DNA of 64,000 nt from Streptomyces rishiriensis (GTDB taxonomy: Bacteria; Actinomycetota; Actinomycetes; Streptomycetales; Streptomycetaceae). Both the position numbers and the translations under genes were made by a program. Of this stretch, positions 1 through 10,359 are shown one piece after another (position 1 is the first letter of the stretch; every line of letters starts with the position of its first letter). The notes beneath the pieces were generated by a model. The model worked only from the letters and a program-made list of their open reading frames with translations, had not been told where the DNA came from and searched no databases. Location of the stretch: NCBI RefSeq assembly GCF_030815485.1, contig NZ_JAUSWV010000002.1, forward strand, positions 2,728,001 through 2,792,000, read 5' to 3'.

Positions 1-372
1 CGCCTGCCGGCGCAGCTGCTTCCACTGGATGCGGCCCATACGGGTCGGTTCACGTCCGATGAAGATGTTCTCCGCCACCGACAGGTTGGGGCAGAGGTTG
101 ACCTCCTGGTAGACGGTGCTGATGCCGGCCTGCTGGGCCTCCAGCGGGCTGCCGATCCGTACCGTCGTGCCGTCCAGCGTGATCGTGCCGCCGTCCAGGG
201 AGTAGACCCCCGTGAGCACCTTGATGAGGGTGGACTTGCCCGCGCCGTTCTCGCCCATCAGGGCGTGGATCTCGCCGGGGAAGAGCCGGAAGTCGACGTC
301 CGACAGAGCCCGTACCCCCGGAAACTCCTTGACTATGCCCGTCATTTCCAGGACGGGCCGTGGCTCTGCCAT
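1..372 (-). CDS. Sugar ABC transporter ATP-binding protein (N-terminal part, cut by window edge)
   Basis: The first 124 residues of an ATPase of the monosaccharide importer class (RbsA/MglA/YtfR type, normally about 500 aa with two nucleotide-binding domains). Walker A is GENGAGKST at residues 40-48, and the Q-loop [18 protein letters not shown] is visible further on. The ATG at 372 is chosen because the ABC fold begins eight residues later. The gene lies just downstream of a sugar-binding lipoprotein on the same strand, separated by a strong hairpin, so it most likely energises uptake of the sugar bound by that protein. The remainder, and presumably the permeases, lie to the left of the window. 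Confidence 0.93.
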   Translation of the reverse strand, partial: MAEPRPVLEMTGIVKEFPGVRALSDVDFRLFPGEIHALMGENGAGKSTLIKVLTGVYSLDGGTITLDGTTVRIGSPLEAQQAGISTVYQEVNLCPNLSVAENIFIGREPTRMGRIQWKQLRRQA

Positions 373-404
373 GGCAGCGCTCCTCTTGAGATTCGTTCAG
401 GCCC

Positions 405-451
405 GCAGGGAGCCCCGTAGCCGACGGCTCGGTCGGCCGGAGGCTCCCTGC
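405..451 (-). terminator. Intercistronic hairpin between binding protein and ABC ATPase
   Basis: A ten-base-pair perfect stem (GCAGGGAGCC at 405-414 with GGCTCCCTGC at 442-451) lies in the gap between the binding-protein stop and the ATPase start. There is no U-tract. Such hairpins commonly stabilise the abundant binding-protein mRNA or partly terminate before the less abundant ATPase; which of these applies is inference. Confidence 0.6.
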
Positions 452-467
452 CGGTGGGTGCGGTCGG

Positions 468-1475
468 TCAGTACTTGCGGCTCGGGAGCGCGGCCGCGGC
501 CTGGTCCTGCATGAAGTCGCCCTCCTTGGTCTTGATCCAGCGCTCGACCGTCTCGCCGTTCTTGACCTTCTTGACGACGTCCATCAGCTGCGGGCCGAGC
601 AGCGGGTTGCACTCGACGATGGCGTTGATCTTGCCCTCGGACATGGCCACGAAGCCGTCCTTCACGCCGTCGATCGAGACGATCAGGATGTCCTTGCCGG
701 GCTTCTTGCCGGCCGCCTCGATGGACTGGATGGCGCCGATGGCCATGTCGTCGTTGTGCGCGAAGAGGACGTTGATGTCCGGGTTGGACTGGAGGAAGGC
801 CGCCATGACCTGCTTGCCGCCGGCGCGGGTGAAGTCGCCGGTCTGGCTGACGACGACCTTCCAGTCGCTCGCGTGCTCGGCGTCCATGATCTCCTTGAAG
901 CCCTTGGCCCGCTCGATCGCCGGGGCGGCGCCGGTGGTGCCCTCCAGCTGCGCGATCTTCACCGCGCCCTTGAGGCCGGCCTTCGCGATGACCTTCTCGA
1001 GGATCTTGGCGGCGCGACGGCCCTCGTCGGTGAAGTCCGAGCCGACCAGGGTCACGTACAGGGACTCGTCGGAGGTCTCGACGGAGCGGTCGGTGAGGAC
1101 CACGGGGATCTTCTTGGCCTTGGCCTCCTTCAGCACCGCGTCCCAGCCGGTGACGACCACCGGCGAGAAGGCGATGACGTCGACGCCCTGGGTGATGTAG
1201 CTGCGGATCGCGGAGATCTGGTTCTCCTGCTTCTGCTGGGCGTCGGAGAACTTGAGGGTGTAACCCGCCTCCTTGGCCGCCGCCTTCACCGAGTCCGTGT
1301 TGGCGCTGCGCCAGCCGCTCTCCGAGCCGACCTGGGAGAAGCCGAGCGTGATGGCCTTGCCGCCGTCCCCGGAGGAGCCGCTGGACGCGCTGTCGTCCTC
1401 CTTGGCGCAGGCCGCCAGGCCGCCCGCCGCCGCCACGCCGACCGCCGCGGTGAGGAAGTTCCTTCTGCTGAGCAT
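468..1475 (-). CDS. Sugar ABC transporter substrate-binding lipoprotein (Tat-type signal)
   Basis: A 335-residue periplasmic-binding-protein family member (Peripla_BP_4, RbsB/YtfQ type) that captures a monosaccharide outside the membrane for the ATPase encoded next downstream. The N-terminus has a twin-arginine stretch (SRRNFL, residues 3-8), a hydrophobic segment and a lipobox LAAC with Cys23, so it is probably a Tat-exported lipoprotein. The ATG at 1475 follows a clear AAAGGAG ribosome site; longer in-frame extensions upstream have no such site. Its leader contains one copy of the TGTTCG-N6-CGAACA-like element seen before the other arabinan genes. The sugar is not determined; galactofuranose, arabinose and related sugars are bound by relatives. 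Confidence 0.9.
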   Translation of the reverse strand: MLSRRNFLTAAVGVAAAGGLAACAKEDDSASSGSSGDGGKAITLGFSQVGSESGWRSANTDSVKAAAKEAGYTLKFSDAQQKQENQISAIRSYITQGVDVIAFSPVVVTGWDAVLKEAKAKKIPVVLTDRSVETSDESLYVTLVGSDFTDEGRRAAKILEKVIAKAGLKGAVKIAQLEGTTGAAPAIERAKGFKEIMDAEHASDWKVVVSQTGDFTRAGGKQVMAAFLQSNPDINVLFAHNDDMAIGAIQSIEAAGKKPGKDILIVSIDGVKDGFVAMSEGKINAIVECNPLLGPQLMDVVKKVKNGETVERWIKTKEGDFMQDQAAAALPSRKY

Positions 1476-1559
1476 GTTCTTCTCCTTTGAAGAGCCGGCC
1501 CGGGGATGGACCTGCTGGTACTCGACGGACCGGCCGCATACGTCCAGCCTGTCGATCAT

Positions 1560-1577
1560 TGTTCGGTATTTCGGCCA
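1560..1577. promoter_or_regulatory. Putative IclR-type operator, site 1
   Basis: TGTTCG GTATTT CGGCCA, matching the left arm and the AT-containing centre of the element shared with 4230, 6513, 16104, 25880 and 31467. It lies 85 bp upstream of the start of the binding-protein gene at 1475. The right arm is weak (CGGCCA instead of CGAACA). Confidence 0.5.
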
Positions 1578-1608
1578 CACTGCTGGTCAGGGGCGTCCGA
1601 CGGGGTCG

Positions 1609-2655
1609 TCAGAGGGGTACGCCCTCCGGTTGAGCGGCGCTCGGGAACGTACTTGCGCGTACGACGAGTTGGGGTTCGATCGCGATGCGGGGCGTCGTGG
1701 CGGCCGGCCGGCCCTCGATCTGCTCCAGGAGCAGCGCGATGCCTCGCTGGCCCACCGCCGAGAAGTCCTGCCGGACGGTGGTGAGCGGCGGAGCGAAGAA
1801 CTCCGACTCCGGGATGTCGTCGAAGCCGACCACCGCGACGTCCTGGGGAGTCCGGACGCCCGCTTCCCGCAGGGCCCGCAACACCCCCAGCGCCATCTGG
1901 TCGTTGGCGACGAAGACGGCGGTCAGCCCTCGGCCCACCCAGCCGGCCAGTTCCTGGCCCGCACGGTAGCCCGACAGCGGGCTCCAGTCCCCCCGCAGCA
2001 GCATGGGCGGCTCGACGCCCGCCGCTTCGAGGGTCGCCCGCCAGCCGGCGGCCCGGTCGGCCGCCTCCTGCCAGTCCTCGGGTCCGGCGAGGTGCCAGAC
2101 CGTGCGGTGGCCGGCGGCCAGCAGGTGGCCGGTCGCCAGCCGTGCCCCCAGGTGCTGGTCCACGCCGACCCGGGGGATGTCCATGCCCGGCCCGCCGCCC
2201 ACGACCACCACCGGGAACGGATGGCGCAGTTCGGTCAGGGCGTCCACCGCCGACCGCTGCGGGGCGATGGCGACCACTCCCTCCACCCCGCCCTCGCTGA
2301 GGTGGTCCAGGGCCTCGGCAAGCTTCTCCATGGTCAGTTCGCGCAGACTGACCGTCGAGACGAGGTACCCCTCGGCCCGCGCCGCCTCCTCGAGCGCGAA
2401 CAGCGTGCTGGCCGGCCCGTAGAGGGTGGTGTCCGAGGCGACCACGCCCAGTGTCCGGGTGCGCCGGGTGGCCAGGGCCCGTGCGGAGAAGTTGCGGCGG
2501 TAGCCCATCTCCTCGATCGCCCGCAGCACCCTGGCCCGGGTCTCTTCCCGCACGTTGGGGTGCTCCCCCAGCACGCGGGACACGGTCTGGTGGGACACGC
2601 CGGCCAGGCGTGCCACGTCGGCCATGGTGGGCGGCCGGAGCCGGGTGTGTGTCAC
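1609..2655 (-). CDS. LacI family transcriptional regulator
   Basis: A 348-residue LacI/GalR repressor. The helix-turn-helix MADVARLAGVSHQTVSRVL lies near the N-terminus, followed by the hinge and a periplasmic-binding-protein-like effector domain ending in the usual AVVGFDDIPESEF and RQDF motifs. The GTG at 2655 is preceded by AAGGAGGTG at good spacing; the upstream in-frame extension is not protein-like. It reads in the same direction as the sugar transporter downstream and probably controls it. A near-perfect lac-type palindrome at 2846-2863 upstream of its own start suggests autoregulation. Confidence 0.93.
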   Translation of the reverse strand: MTHTRLRPPTMADVARLAGVSHQTVSRVLGEHPNVREETRARVLRAIEEMGYRRNFSARALATRRTRTLGVVASDTTLYGPASTLFALEEAARAEGYLVSTVSLRELTMEKLAEALDHLSEGGVEGVVAIAPQRSAVDALTELRHPFPVVVVGGGPGMDIPRVGVDQHLGARLATGHLLAAGHRTVWHLAGPEDWQEAADRAAGWRATLEAAGVEPPMLLRGDWSPLSGYRAGQELAGWVGRGLTAVFVANDQMALGVLRALREAGVRTPQDVAVVGFDDIPESEFFAPPLTTVRQDFSAVGQRGIALLLEQIEGRPAATTPRIAIEPQLVVRASTFPSAAQPEGVPL

Positions 2656-3139
2656 GGCCGCACCTCCTTGGCGCTCGTCTGCGGATAAGTCCTGTGGCGT
2701 GGGCGGACCGTTCCGCCCCGCCGGCTTCACTCCGGGATCCCGGCGGGCCCGACGGCACCGGCGGGAAAAGCGAGTGGGGACACTGCGGGCACGGTCCCCG
2801 TACCTCCCGTGTTGACGTCGTCGCCGACTGGTGAATGCGGAGGTCATTGTGAGCGCTAACAATTCACGGCGGTCAAGAGGGTTGCACGGGAAGCTCGTCA
2901 CGGTTCCATAACGCGCTTACCGGAGGCGGCACATCGTCGCTGGTCAGAGGCCGAAAGGCCGACCTGGGCCGGCTACCCGGCGGCGACCCGACGACGGGCC
3001 CTGCGGCCGGAACACGACGAACCCGTGTCGGCGCACGACGATTTCGGCCATACCGGGGCGCCCGGCGCACCGTCGTGGACGGCCCACATGGCGGCCGCTC
3101 GGCGTGGCCGGGGGCGGAGCGGTCCGCTCCGGGAGAGCC
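2656..3139. other. Non-coding stretch upstream of the LacI gene
   Basis: About 480 bases without a credible gene; the open frames here lack ribosome sites and protein-like composition. It contains the lac-type operator at 2846-2863 and a possible minus-strand -35 (TTGACC, complement of 2871-2876), placing the lacI-family promoter here. No other structure is evident. Confidence 0.6.
2846..2863. promoter_or_regulatory. LacI-type operator palindrome
   Basis: ATTGTGAGCGCTAACAAT is an 18-bp palindrome with a single mismatched pair around the AGCGCT core. It is strikingly close to the symmetric form of the Escherichia coli lac operator. It sits about 190 bp before the GTG of the LacI-family gene at 2655 and overlaps a possible TTGACC -35 on the minus strand, consistent with autorepression. 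Confidence 0.75.
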
Positions 3140-4009
3140 CTACGAGCACCACCACAGGAAGCGCGTGCACGTCTGCGAGGGCGACGGATCCGGGGACGCG
3201 GCCGGCGTCGACGGTTCGGCGGTCCCGGTGGAGCCCGAGCCCGGATCCCCGCCCGACGGGGTCGACCCGGAGGTCGGCCCGGAGGAGCCGGGGACGGGGG
3301 CCGACTGGGCTTCCTTGTCCGGGCTCGGCGTGGCCGACTCGTCCTTCGCGGACTCCGAGGCCGACGGGGAGGCGGAAGGGCTGGGGGAGGACGAGGAGTT
3401 GCCGGCGCCCGTGTCGGTCCGGTCGTCCAGGGGCTGCGCGGACGCGCTCGGTCCCGACGACGACCCGTCGACCTCGGACGCCTCTCCGCCGGCCGCCGCC
3501 GGGTTCGAGGGCGAGCCGAACCCCGGTGCGTCCACGCCGAGTTCGGCCAGGCTCAGGCCGCCGGCCGCGAGCGCGAAGCCGACGGCGATCAGGACGATGC
3601 GTTTGCGGCGTCTTCGGTGGGCCGAGGCCTTGCGGTCACGGCGGCTCGACTCCGGCGCGGCGGCCGGGCCCGGAGATCCGCGCCGGCCACCCCGGCCCTG
3701 CTCACGGCGGCGCGCGGCCCGGCCCTGCGGTTCGCCGCTCTCGGCTCGCCGCCCGCCGTGATCGTCCTCGCCGTGGTCGTCGCGCTCGCCGTGGTCGTCG
3801 CGCTCGCCGTGGTCGTCCCGGCCGTCGGAAATGCCGCGATCGCCACCGGCCGGGGCGCCGAGCGCCTCGTGCGCCGACGCGGCCTGCGCGTACGGCTCGG
3901 GGCCGGGCGGGCCGGGCGGATACGCGCGTAGCTCTGGAGCAGGCGCGCCGCACCCCGGGCAGGCGAGGGCGCCGTTGAGGTGCCGTCGGCACGGGTGGCA
4001 GTAATCCAT
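3140..4009 (-). CDS. Zinc-ribbon and single-membrane-span protein with low-complexity tail
   Basis: A 289-residue protein of unknown function. Residues 4-20 carry two CxxC knuckles (Cys4, Cys7, Cys17, Cys20) typical of a small zinc ribbon. A His/Asp-rich tandem repeat (unit DDHGER) lies at about 65-84, a basic stretch HRRRRKR and one membrane segment at about 138-155, then a Ser/Pro/Gly/Thr-rich extracytoplasmic tail ending CTRFLWWCS. From memory it resembles the Streptomyces proteins named SCO2400 family; this was not checked. The His/Asp repeat is encoded by near-identical 18-base repeats around 3762-3820. Confidence 0.75.
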   Translation of the reverse strand: MDYCHPCRRHLNGALACPGCGAPAPELRAYPPGPPGPEPYAQAASAHEALGAPAGGDRGISDGRDDHGERDDHGERDDHGEDDHGGRRAESGEPQGRAARRREQGRGGRRGSPGPAAAPESSRRDRKASAHRRRRKRIVLIAVGFALAAGGLSLAELGVDAPGFGSPSNPAAAGGEASEVDGSSSGPSASAQPLDDRTDTGAGNSSSSPSPSASPSASESAKDESATPSPDKEAQSAPVPGSSGPTSGSTPSGGDPGSGSTGTAEPSTPAASPDPSPSQTCTRFLWWCS

Positions 4010-4179
4010 GACGCGGAGAGACTAAGTTCCCGGAAGGGCGCGTTCCCGGGTTCGCCTGTGAAAGTTGTGTGGGAACCGGCCATACCGGCGCGACGCTTCG
4101 AGTGACCTGGAACACATGTCGACAGGCCAACTTCCGAAAGGAGTACCGAAACTGCCGAAACCGTTACCTGTTCGACCCA

Positions 4180-4209
4180 TTGACACTCGCCTCGCGTCAT
4201 CCTTACTGT
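4180..4209 (+). promoter_or_regulatory. Promoter of the enolase-superfamily/dehydrogenase operon
   Basis: TTGACA at 4180-4185 and TACTGT at 4204-4209 with an 18-base spacer form a good sigma-70/HrdB-type promoter. The operator-like palindrome at 4230-4247 lies just downstream, where a bound repressor would block initial transcription. Confidence 0.65.
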
Positions 4210-4229
4210 CTGCCCAGCATTTCGAACAT

Positions 4230-4247
4230 GTGACGAAATCTCGAACA
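4230..4247. promoter_or_regulatory. Putative IclR-type operator, site 2
   Basis: GTGACG AAATCT CGAACA, with the right arm perfect and the AT-rich centre conserved. A further half-site TTTCGAACA lies directly upstream at 4220-4228. The site lies between the promoter at 4180-4209 and the GTG at 4263. Confidence 0.55.
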
Positions 4248-4262
4248 GCGAAGGGTACTTCC

Positions 4263-5423
4263 GTGCGCATCACCGGAATCAGCACGCACGTGGTCGGGAC
4301 GCCGTGGCGGAACCTGACCTACGTCCTGGTGCACACCGACGAGGGCATCACGGGTGTCGGAGAGACCCGCATGCTGGGTCACACCGACGCACTCATCGGC
4401 TACCTGAAGGAGGCCGAGGTCAACCACATTCTCGGCTCCGACCCATTCGCTGTCGAGGACCTCGTGCGCCGGATGAAGTTCGGCGACTACGGGCGCGCCG
4501 GCGAGATCGTGATGTCCGGCATTGCCGTCGTCGAGATGGCCTGCTGGGACATCAAGGGCAAGGCCCTGGGCGTGCCCGTCTGGCAGCTTCTCGGCGGCAA
4601 GGTCACCGACAAGGTCAAGGCCTACGCCAACGGCTGGTACACCACCGAGCGGACGCCGGAGGCGTACCACAAGGCGGCCCAGGGGGTCATGGAGCGCGGC
4701 TACAAGGCACTCAAGATCGACCCCTTCGGTACCGGGCACTTCGAGCTGGACCACCAGCAGACCCTGTACGCGGTCTCCCTCATCGAGGCCGTGCGCGACG
4801 CCATCGGGCCGGACGCCGAGCTGATGCTGGAGATGCACGGCCGCTTCTCCCCCTCCACCGCCGTCCGGCTCGCGAACGAACTCGCGCCCTTCAAGCCCGC
4901 GTGGCTGGAGGAGCCGTGCCCGCCCGAGAACCTCAAGGCCCTGGAGAAGGTCGCCGCGAAGGTCGACATCCCCGTCGCCACCGGCGAGCGCATCCACGAC
5001 CGCGTCGAGTTCCGTGAGCTCTTCGAGAGCCAGGCCGTGGACATCATCCAGCCGGACGTCGGCCACATCGGCGGTATCTGGGAGACCAGGAAGCTGGCCG
5101 CCACCGCCGAGGCGCACTACGTGCTCGTCGCCCCGCACAACGTCGGCGGCCCGGTCCTCACAGCGGCCTCGCTCCAGGTCGGGTTCACCTCCCCGAACTT
5201 CAAGATCCTCGAGCACTTCAACGACTTCGCCGACTCGGACATCAAGAAGGTCGTCAAGGGGGCTCCCCAGGTCGTCGACGGCTACTTCCACCTGTCCGAC
5301 GCGCCCGGCCTCGGTGTCGAGCTCGACGTGGACGCCGCTGCCGAGTTCCCGCAGCAGCAGGCCCGTTTCGACCTCTGGGCCGAGGGCTGGGAGCAGCGCA
5401 AGCCGAAGGGCAGCACCAAGTGA
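4263..5423 (+). CDS. Enolase-superfamily (MR/MLE) sugar-acid dehydratase or cycloisomerase
   Basis: A 386-residue mandelate racemase/muconate lactonising enzyme family protein. It has the three barrel metal ligands (Glu190 in LMLEMHG, Glu216 in WLEEP, Glu242 in ATGER), a KxD base motif (Lys151, Asp153) and the His292/Asp265 pair (PHN, QPDVGHIGG) of the galactonate/gluconate dehydratase branch. The GTG at 4263 begins MRITGISTHVV, matching the usual start of the family. It overlaps the next gene (dehydrogenase) by four bases. Together with the SMP-30 lactonase at 29807 it suggests oxidative catabolism of an aldose; the exact sugar acid cannot be read from sequence. Confidence 0.88.
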   Translation: MRITGISTHVVGTPWRNLTYVLVHTDEGITGVGETRMLGHTDALIGYLKEAEVNHILGSDPFAVEDLVRRMKFGDYGRAGEIVMSGIAVVEMACWDIKGKALGVPVWQLLGGKVTDKVKAYANGWYTTERTPEAYHKAAQGVMERGYKALKIDPFGTGHFELDHQQTLYAVSLIEAVRDAIGPDAELMLEMHGRFSPSTAVRLANELAPFKPAWLEEPCPPENLKALEKVAAKVDIPVATGERIHDRVEFRELFESQAVDIIQPDVGHIGGIWETRKLAATAEAHYVLVAPHNVGGPVLTAASLQVGFTSPNFKILEHFNDFADSDIKKVVKGAPQVVDGYFHLSDAPGLGVELDVDAAAEFPQQQARFDLWAEGWEQRKPKGSTK

Positions 5424-6424
5424 GTACGGCCGTCGTCGTCGAGGCGCCGGGCGAGCACCGTCTCGTCCCGCACGAGCCGCGACGGCCGGAACCCGGCGAG
5501 GCGCTCGTCCGCGTCCACGCCACCGGCATCTGCGGCAGCGACCGCGAGGTGTACCAGGGCAACCGCCCCGAGGGATACGTCCGCTACCCGCTGACCCCCG
5601 GCCACGAGTGGTCCGGGACGGTCGAGGCGGTCGGCGCCGGGGTCCCCGCGTCACTGGTCGGCCGCAAGGTCGTCGGCGAGGGCTTCCGCAACTGCCAGGT
5701 CTGCGACCGCTGTCACGCGGGCGAGACGACGCTGTGCACGGACGGGTACGAGGAGACCGGCTTCACCCAGCCGGGGGCCATGGCGGCCACCCTCACCCTG
5801 CCGGCCCGGCTGCTGCACGTCCTGCCGGACGACGCCGATCTGACCGCCGCCGCGCTGCTGGAGCCCGCCGCCTGTATCGCGGCCGCCGCGATCAAGGCGC
5901 GCGCCCTGCCGGGCGAGAAGGTGGCCGTCGTCGGCACCGGGACGCTGGGCATGTTCGCCGTGCAGTTCCTGAAGGCCGGCTCGCCCTCCGAGCTGCTGGT
6001 CGTCGGCACCCGCAACGACCGGGAGGCGCTCTCCCGGCAGTTCGGGGCCACGGACTTCCGGACCAGGGACCAGGAACTCCCGGACAACTTCGACGTCGTC
6101 ATCGAGACCGCCGGGTCCGCGTCCGCCGCGCGGACCGCCGCCTCGCTGCTCCGGCGCGGTGGCCGGCTGGTCCTCACCGGGATCCCGGCGGCCGGCGCCG
6201 ACGGGCTCGACCCGACGGATCTGGTCGTACGCCAGCTGGAGGTGCACACCGTCTTCGGTGCGCCGCCGGACGCCTGGTCGCACACCGTCCGGGTCTTCGG
6301 AGCCGGGCTGCTGGATCCGCTGCCGCTGGTCACGCACGAACTGCCGCTCGCCGAGTTCTCCGCGGCCATCGACCTGGTGGGATCAGGCGATCCGAAGGTG
6401 GGCAAGGTGCTGCTCAAGCCGTGA
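5420..6424 (+). CDS. Zinc-dependent alcohol/sugar dehydrogenase (MDR family)
   Basis: A 334-residue medium-chain dehydrogenase. The catalytic zinc site is indicated by GICGSD and GHEW near residues 36-66. The four-cysteine structural zinc lobe NCQVCDRC...C follows, and the nucleotide-binding Rossmann motif VGTGTLG lies in the middle. It starts with GTG inside the stop of the enolase-superfamily gene (GTGA overlap), so the two are translationally coupled. It probably oxidises a sugar or sugar alcohol, or a later hydroxy-acid intermediate, in the same catabolic route. A strong terminator follows. Confidence 0.88.
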   Translation: MSTAVVVEAPGEHRLVPHEPRRPEPGEALVRVHATGICGSDREVYQGNRPEGYVRYPLTPGHEWSGTVEAVGAGVPASLVGRKVVGEGFRNCQVCDRCHAGETTLCTDGYEETGFTQPGAMAATLTLPARLLHVLPDDADLTAAALLEPAACIAAAAIKARALPGEKVAVVGTGTLGMFAVQFLKAGSPSELLVVGTRNDREALSRQFGATDFRTRDQELPDNFDVVIETAGSASAARTAASLLRRGGRLVLTGIPAAGADGLDPTDLVVRQLEVHTVFGAPPDAWSHTVRVFGAGLLDPLPLVTHELPLAEFSAAIDLVGSGDPKVGKVLLKP

Positions 6425-6435
6425 GCCCCTGAGCC

Positions 6436-6480
6436 GTACGCCGGTGCGGGGTCGACCTGACCGCCCCCGCACCGGCGTAC
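6436..6480 (+). terminator. Strong hairpin terminator after the dehydrogenase
   Basis: A 16-base-pair perfect stem (6436-6451 pairing with 6465-6480) with a 13-base loop begins 12 bases after the dehydrogenase stop. It has no U-tract, as is common in Streptomyces. It separates the two-gene operon from the next gene, which has its own operator. Confidence 0.8.
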
Positions 6481-6512
6481 ACCCAATCCCGCACGACCTG
6501 AGCCGCGAACCT

Positions 6513-6530
6513 TGACCGAAATATCGAACA
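6513..6530. promoter_or_regulatory. Putative IclR-type operator, site 3
   Basis: TGACCG AAATAT CGAACA: perfect right arm, conserved A/T centre and TG-starting left arm. It lies 14 bases before the GTG at 6544, so it would overlap the 5' end of the transcript. The ribosome site GAAGGA follows at 6532-6537. Confidence 0.55.
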
Positions 6531-6543
6531 CGAAGGACGGCAT

Positions 6544-7515
6544 GTGACCACCGACGCTTCCGCCACGGCAGCCCGTCGACCCGGTGAGCAGGCGCTCACC
6601 GCGCTCGGCCTGGGCGCGCCCGCCCTCGACCCCGCCGACACCTCCGCCCACACCTTCCCCGGTGGCGGTCGCTGGCGCACCGAGGTCCCTTCGTGCGAGG
6701 GCCCCGAAGCGCTGGCCGTCATCCTCAAGGAAGCCTCGCGCCTCGACGTGCCGATCCACCGGATCAGCCAGGGCAGCGGCATCTGGATGCTGACCGACGC
6801 CGAGATCACCGAGATGGTCGACGCCACCGCAGAGCGTGACATCGAGCTGTGCCTGTTCACCGGGCCGCGCGGTACCTGGGACATCGGCGGCTCGACCCGT
6901 ACCGACTCGCGCGGCGGCGGACTGCGCGCCCGCGGTCACGACGCCGTGGCCGGGTGCGTCGAGGACGCGGTCCGGGCGACGGAACTCGGTGTCAAGTGCC
7001 TGCTCGTCGCCGACGAGGGCGTGCTGTGGACGCTGCACCGCGCCCGTGCGGCCGGCATCATCCCGGCCGACACCACGCTGAAGGTCTCGGCGCTGATCGG
7101 CCCCGTCAATCCGGCGGCGTACGCGGTCTACGAGCAGCTCGGCGCCGACTCGGTCAACGTGCCCAGCGACCTCACCCTGGACCACCTGACCGAGATCCGC
7201 CGGGTGTCCGGCGCCCCCATGGACATGTACATCGAGGCGCCCGACGATCTCGGCGGCTACATCCGGATGTACGAGGTCGCCGAGCTCATCCGGCGCGGCG
7301 CGCCGCTCTATCTCAAGTTCGGCCTGTCCAAGGCTCCCGGGATCTACCCGTACGGCCACCACCTGCGGGATCTGGCCCTCTCCACGGCCCGGGAACGGGT
7401 GCGGCGCGGGCGGCTCGCCCTGGACCTTCTGGCACGTCACGGCGCGGACGGCGACATGGCGCCGCTGGGTTCTCGCCTGCCGGGTGAACTGAAGCGCTTT
7501 GACATCCAGTCATAA
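6544..7515 (+). CDS. Predicted TIM-barrel protein of unknown function (U32-peptidase-like)
   Basis: A 323-residue soluble protein without recognisable catalytic signature. Repeated beta-alpha patterns ([46 protein letters not shown]) suggest a TIM barrel, and relatives are, as far as I recall, annotated loosely as U32-type peptidases; the collagenase-like U32 signature is not seen. The GTG at 6544 follows GAAGGA. It has its own regulon-type operator and lies between the sugar-acid operon and the ChvE-type transporter, so a step in sugar or sugar-acid metabolism is more likely than proteolysis. That is inference from context. Confidence 0.8.
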   Translation: MTTDASATAARRPGEQALTALGLGAPALDPADTSAHTFPGGGRWRTEVPSCEGPEALAVILKEASRLDVPIHRISQGSGIWMLTDAEITEMVDATAERDIELCLFTGPRGTWDIGGSTRTDSRGGGLRARGHDAVAGCVEDAVRATELGVKCLLVADEGVLWTLHRARAAGIIPADTTLKVSALIGPVNPAAYAVYEQLGADSVNVPSDLTLDHLTEIRRVSGAPMDMYIEAPDDLGGYIRMYEVAELIRRGAPLYLKFGLSKAPGIYPYGHHLRDLALSTARERVRRGRLALDLLARHGADGDMAPLGSRLPGELKRFDIQS

Positions 7516-7666
7516 CGTTCCGGAAACCCTGCTTCACAGAAGCCGACACAGGCGCGCAGAATCCCACACACCGCTTCTTCACTTCTTCTCCTCCTCCCGG
7601 CGTAGCTCCGGGAGCGGCCGTCGCACCGCGATACCGACCCCTGCACCCACATCAAGGATGATGATC

Positions 7667-8776
7667 ATGCGCAACCGTAGAGCAGCCCTCGCCGCCATAG
7701 CCGGAGCCGCCTCCCTCGCCCTGACCCTGTCCGCCTGCGGCCAGAGCGGCGACGGCGGCAGCAAGGACGAGGGTTCGGACAGCGCCAAGGGCGGGACCAT
7801 CGGTATCGCGATGCCGACGAAGTCCTCCGAGCGCTGGATCTCCGACGGCGCCAACGTCGTCAAGGACCTCGAGGCCAAGGGCTACAAGACCAAGCTGGTC
7901 TACGGCGAGGACGACCCCGACCAGCAGGTCTCGCAGATCGAGAACCTGATCACGCAGGGTGTCAAGGCGCTGATCGTCGCGGCCATCGACAACAAGTCGC
8001 TGAACAACGTCCTCCAGCAGGCCGCCGACGCCAAGATCCCGGTCATCTCCTACGACCGCCTGATCCTCGGCACGAAGAACGTCGACTACTACGCGTCCTT
8101 CGACAACAGCAAGGTCGGCGAGCTCCAGGCCAACTACATCGTCGACAAGCTCGGCCTGAAGTCCGGCAAGGGCCCGTTCAACATCGAGCTGTTCGCCGGC
8201 TCGAACGACGACAACAACACCAAGTACTTCTTCAACGGCGCGATGAGCGTGCTCCAGCCGTACATCGACAGCAAGAAGCTCGTCGTCCAGTCCGGCCAGA
8301 CCGGCCTCACCCAGGTCACCACCCTGCGCTGGGACGGCGCGACCGCGCAGAAGCGCATGGACGACATCCTCACCAAGTCGTACGGCAGCAAGAAGGTCGA
8401 CGCGGTCCTCTCGCCGTACGACGGCATCTCCATCGGCATCCTGTCGGCGCTGAAGTCGGACGACTACGGCTCCGCGAGCAAGCCGCTGCCGGTCCTCACC
8501 GGCCAGGACGCCGAGCTGGCCTCGGTGAAGTCGATCATCGCGGGCGGTCAGACGCAGACCGTCTACAAGGACCTCCGTGAGCTGGCCAAGGTCGCCACGA
8601 CCATGGTCGACGACGTCCTCAACGGCAAGACGCCCGAGACGAACGACACCAAGACCTACGACAACGGCACCAAGGTCGTCCCCGCCTACCTGCTCCAGCC
8701 GGTGAGCGTGGACAAGACCAACTACGAGAAGGTCCTCGTCGAGGGCGGCTACTACACGGCCGACCAGCTCAAGTAA
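7667..8776 (+). CDS. chvE: ChvE-type multiple-monosaccharide-binding lipoprotein
   Basis: A 369-residue periplasmic-binding-protein family lipoprotein of the ChvE group. The signal peptide ends in the lipobox LSAC with Cys24, and a short charged linker precedes the sugar-binding domain ([13 protein letters not shown]...). The ATG at 7667 is preferred to two adjacent ATGs (7658, 7661) because AAGGA at 7654-7658 is then correctly spaced. ChvE proteins bind arabinose, galactose, xylose and related sugars for the GguA/GguB importer, which is encoded immediately downstream. No copy of the 18-bp operator was seen in its leader. Confidence 0.92.
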   Translation: MRNRRAALAAIAGAASLALTLSACGQSGDGGSKDEGSDSAKGGTIGIAMPTKSSERWISDGANVVKDLEAKGYKTKLVYGEDDPDQQVSQIENLITQGVKALIVAAIDNKSLNNVLQQAADAKIPVISYDRLILGTKNVDYYASFDNSKVGELQANYIVDKLGLKSGKGPFNIELFAGSNDDNNTKYFFNGAMSVLQPYIDSKKLVVQSGQTGLTQVTTLRWDGATAQKRMDDILTKSYGSKKVDAVLSPYDGISIGILSALKSDDYGSASKPLPVLTGQDAELASVKSIIAGGQTQTVYKDLRELAKVATTMVDDVLNGKTPETNDTKTYDNGTKVVPAYLLQPVSVDKTNYEKVLVEGGYYTADQLK

Positions 8777-8808
8777 GCGTCGACCCTCAAGGATTGGAAG
8801 GCACGACC

Positions 8809-10355
<1,547 letters not shown>

Positions 10356-10359
<4 letters not shown>

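Noticed and set aside
3025-3978. Plus-strand frames opposite the zinc-ribbon membrane protein
   Set aside because: Arg/Pro-rich antisense shadow; the minus strand encodes a CxxC ribbon, a membrane span and a typical secreted tail.
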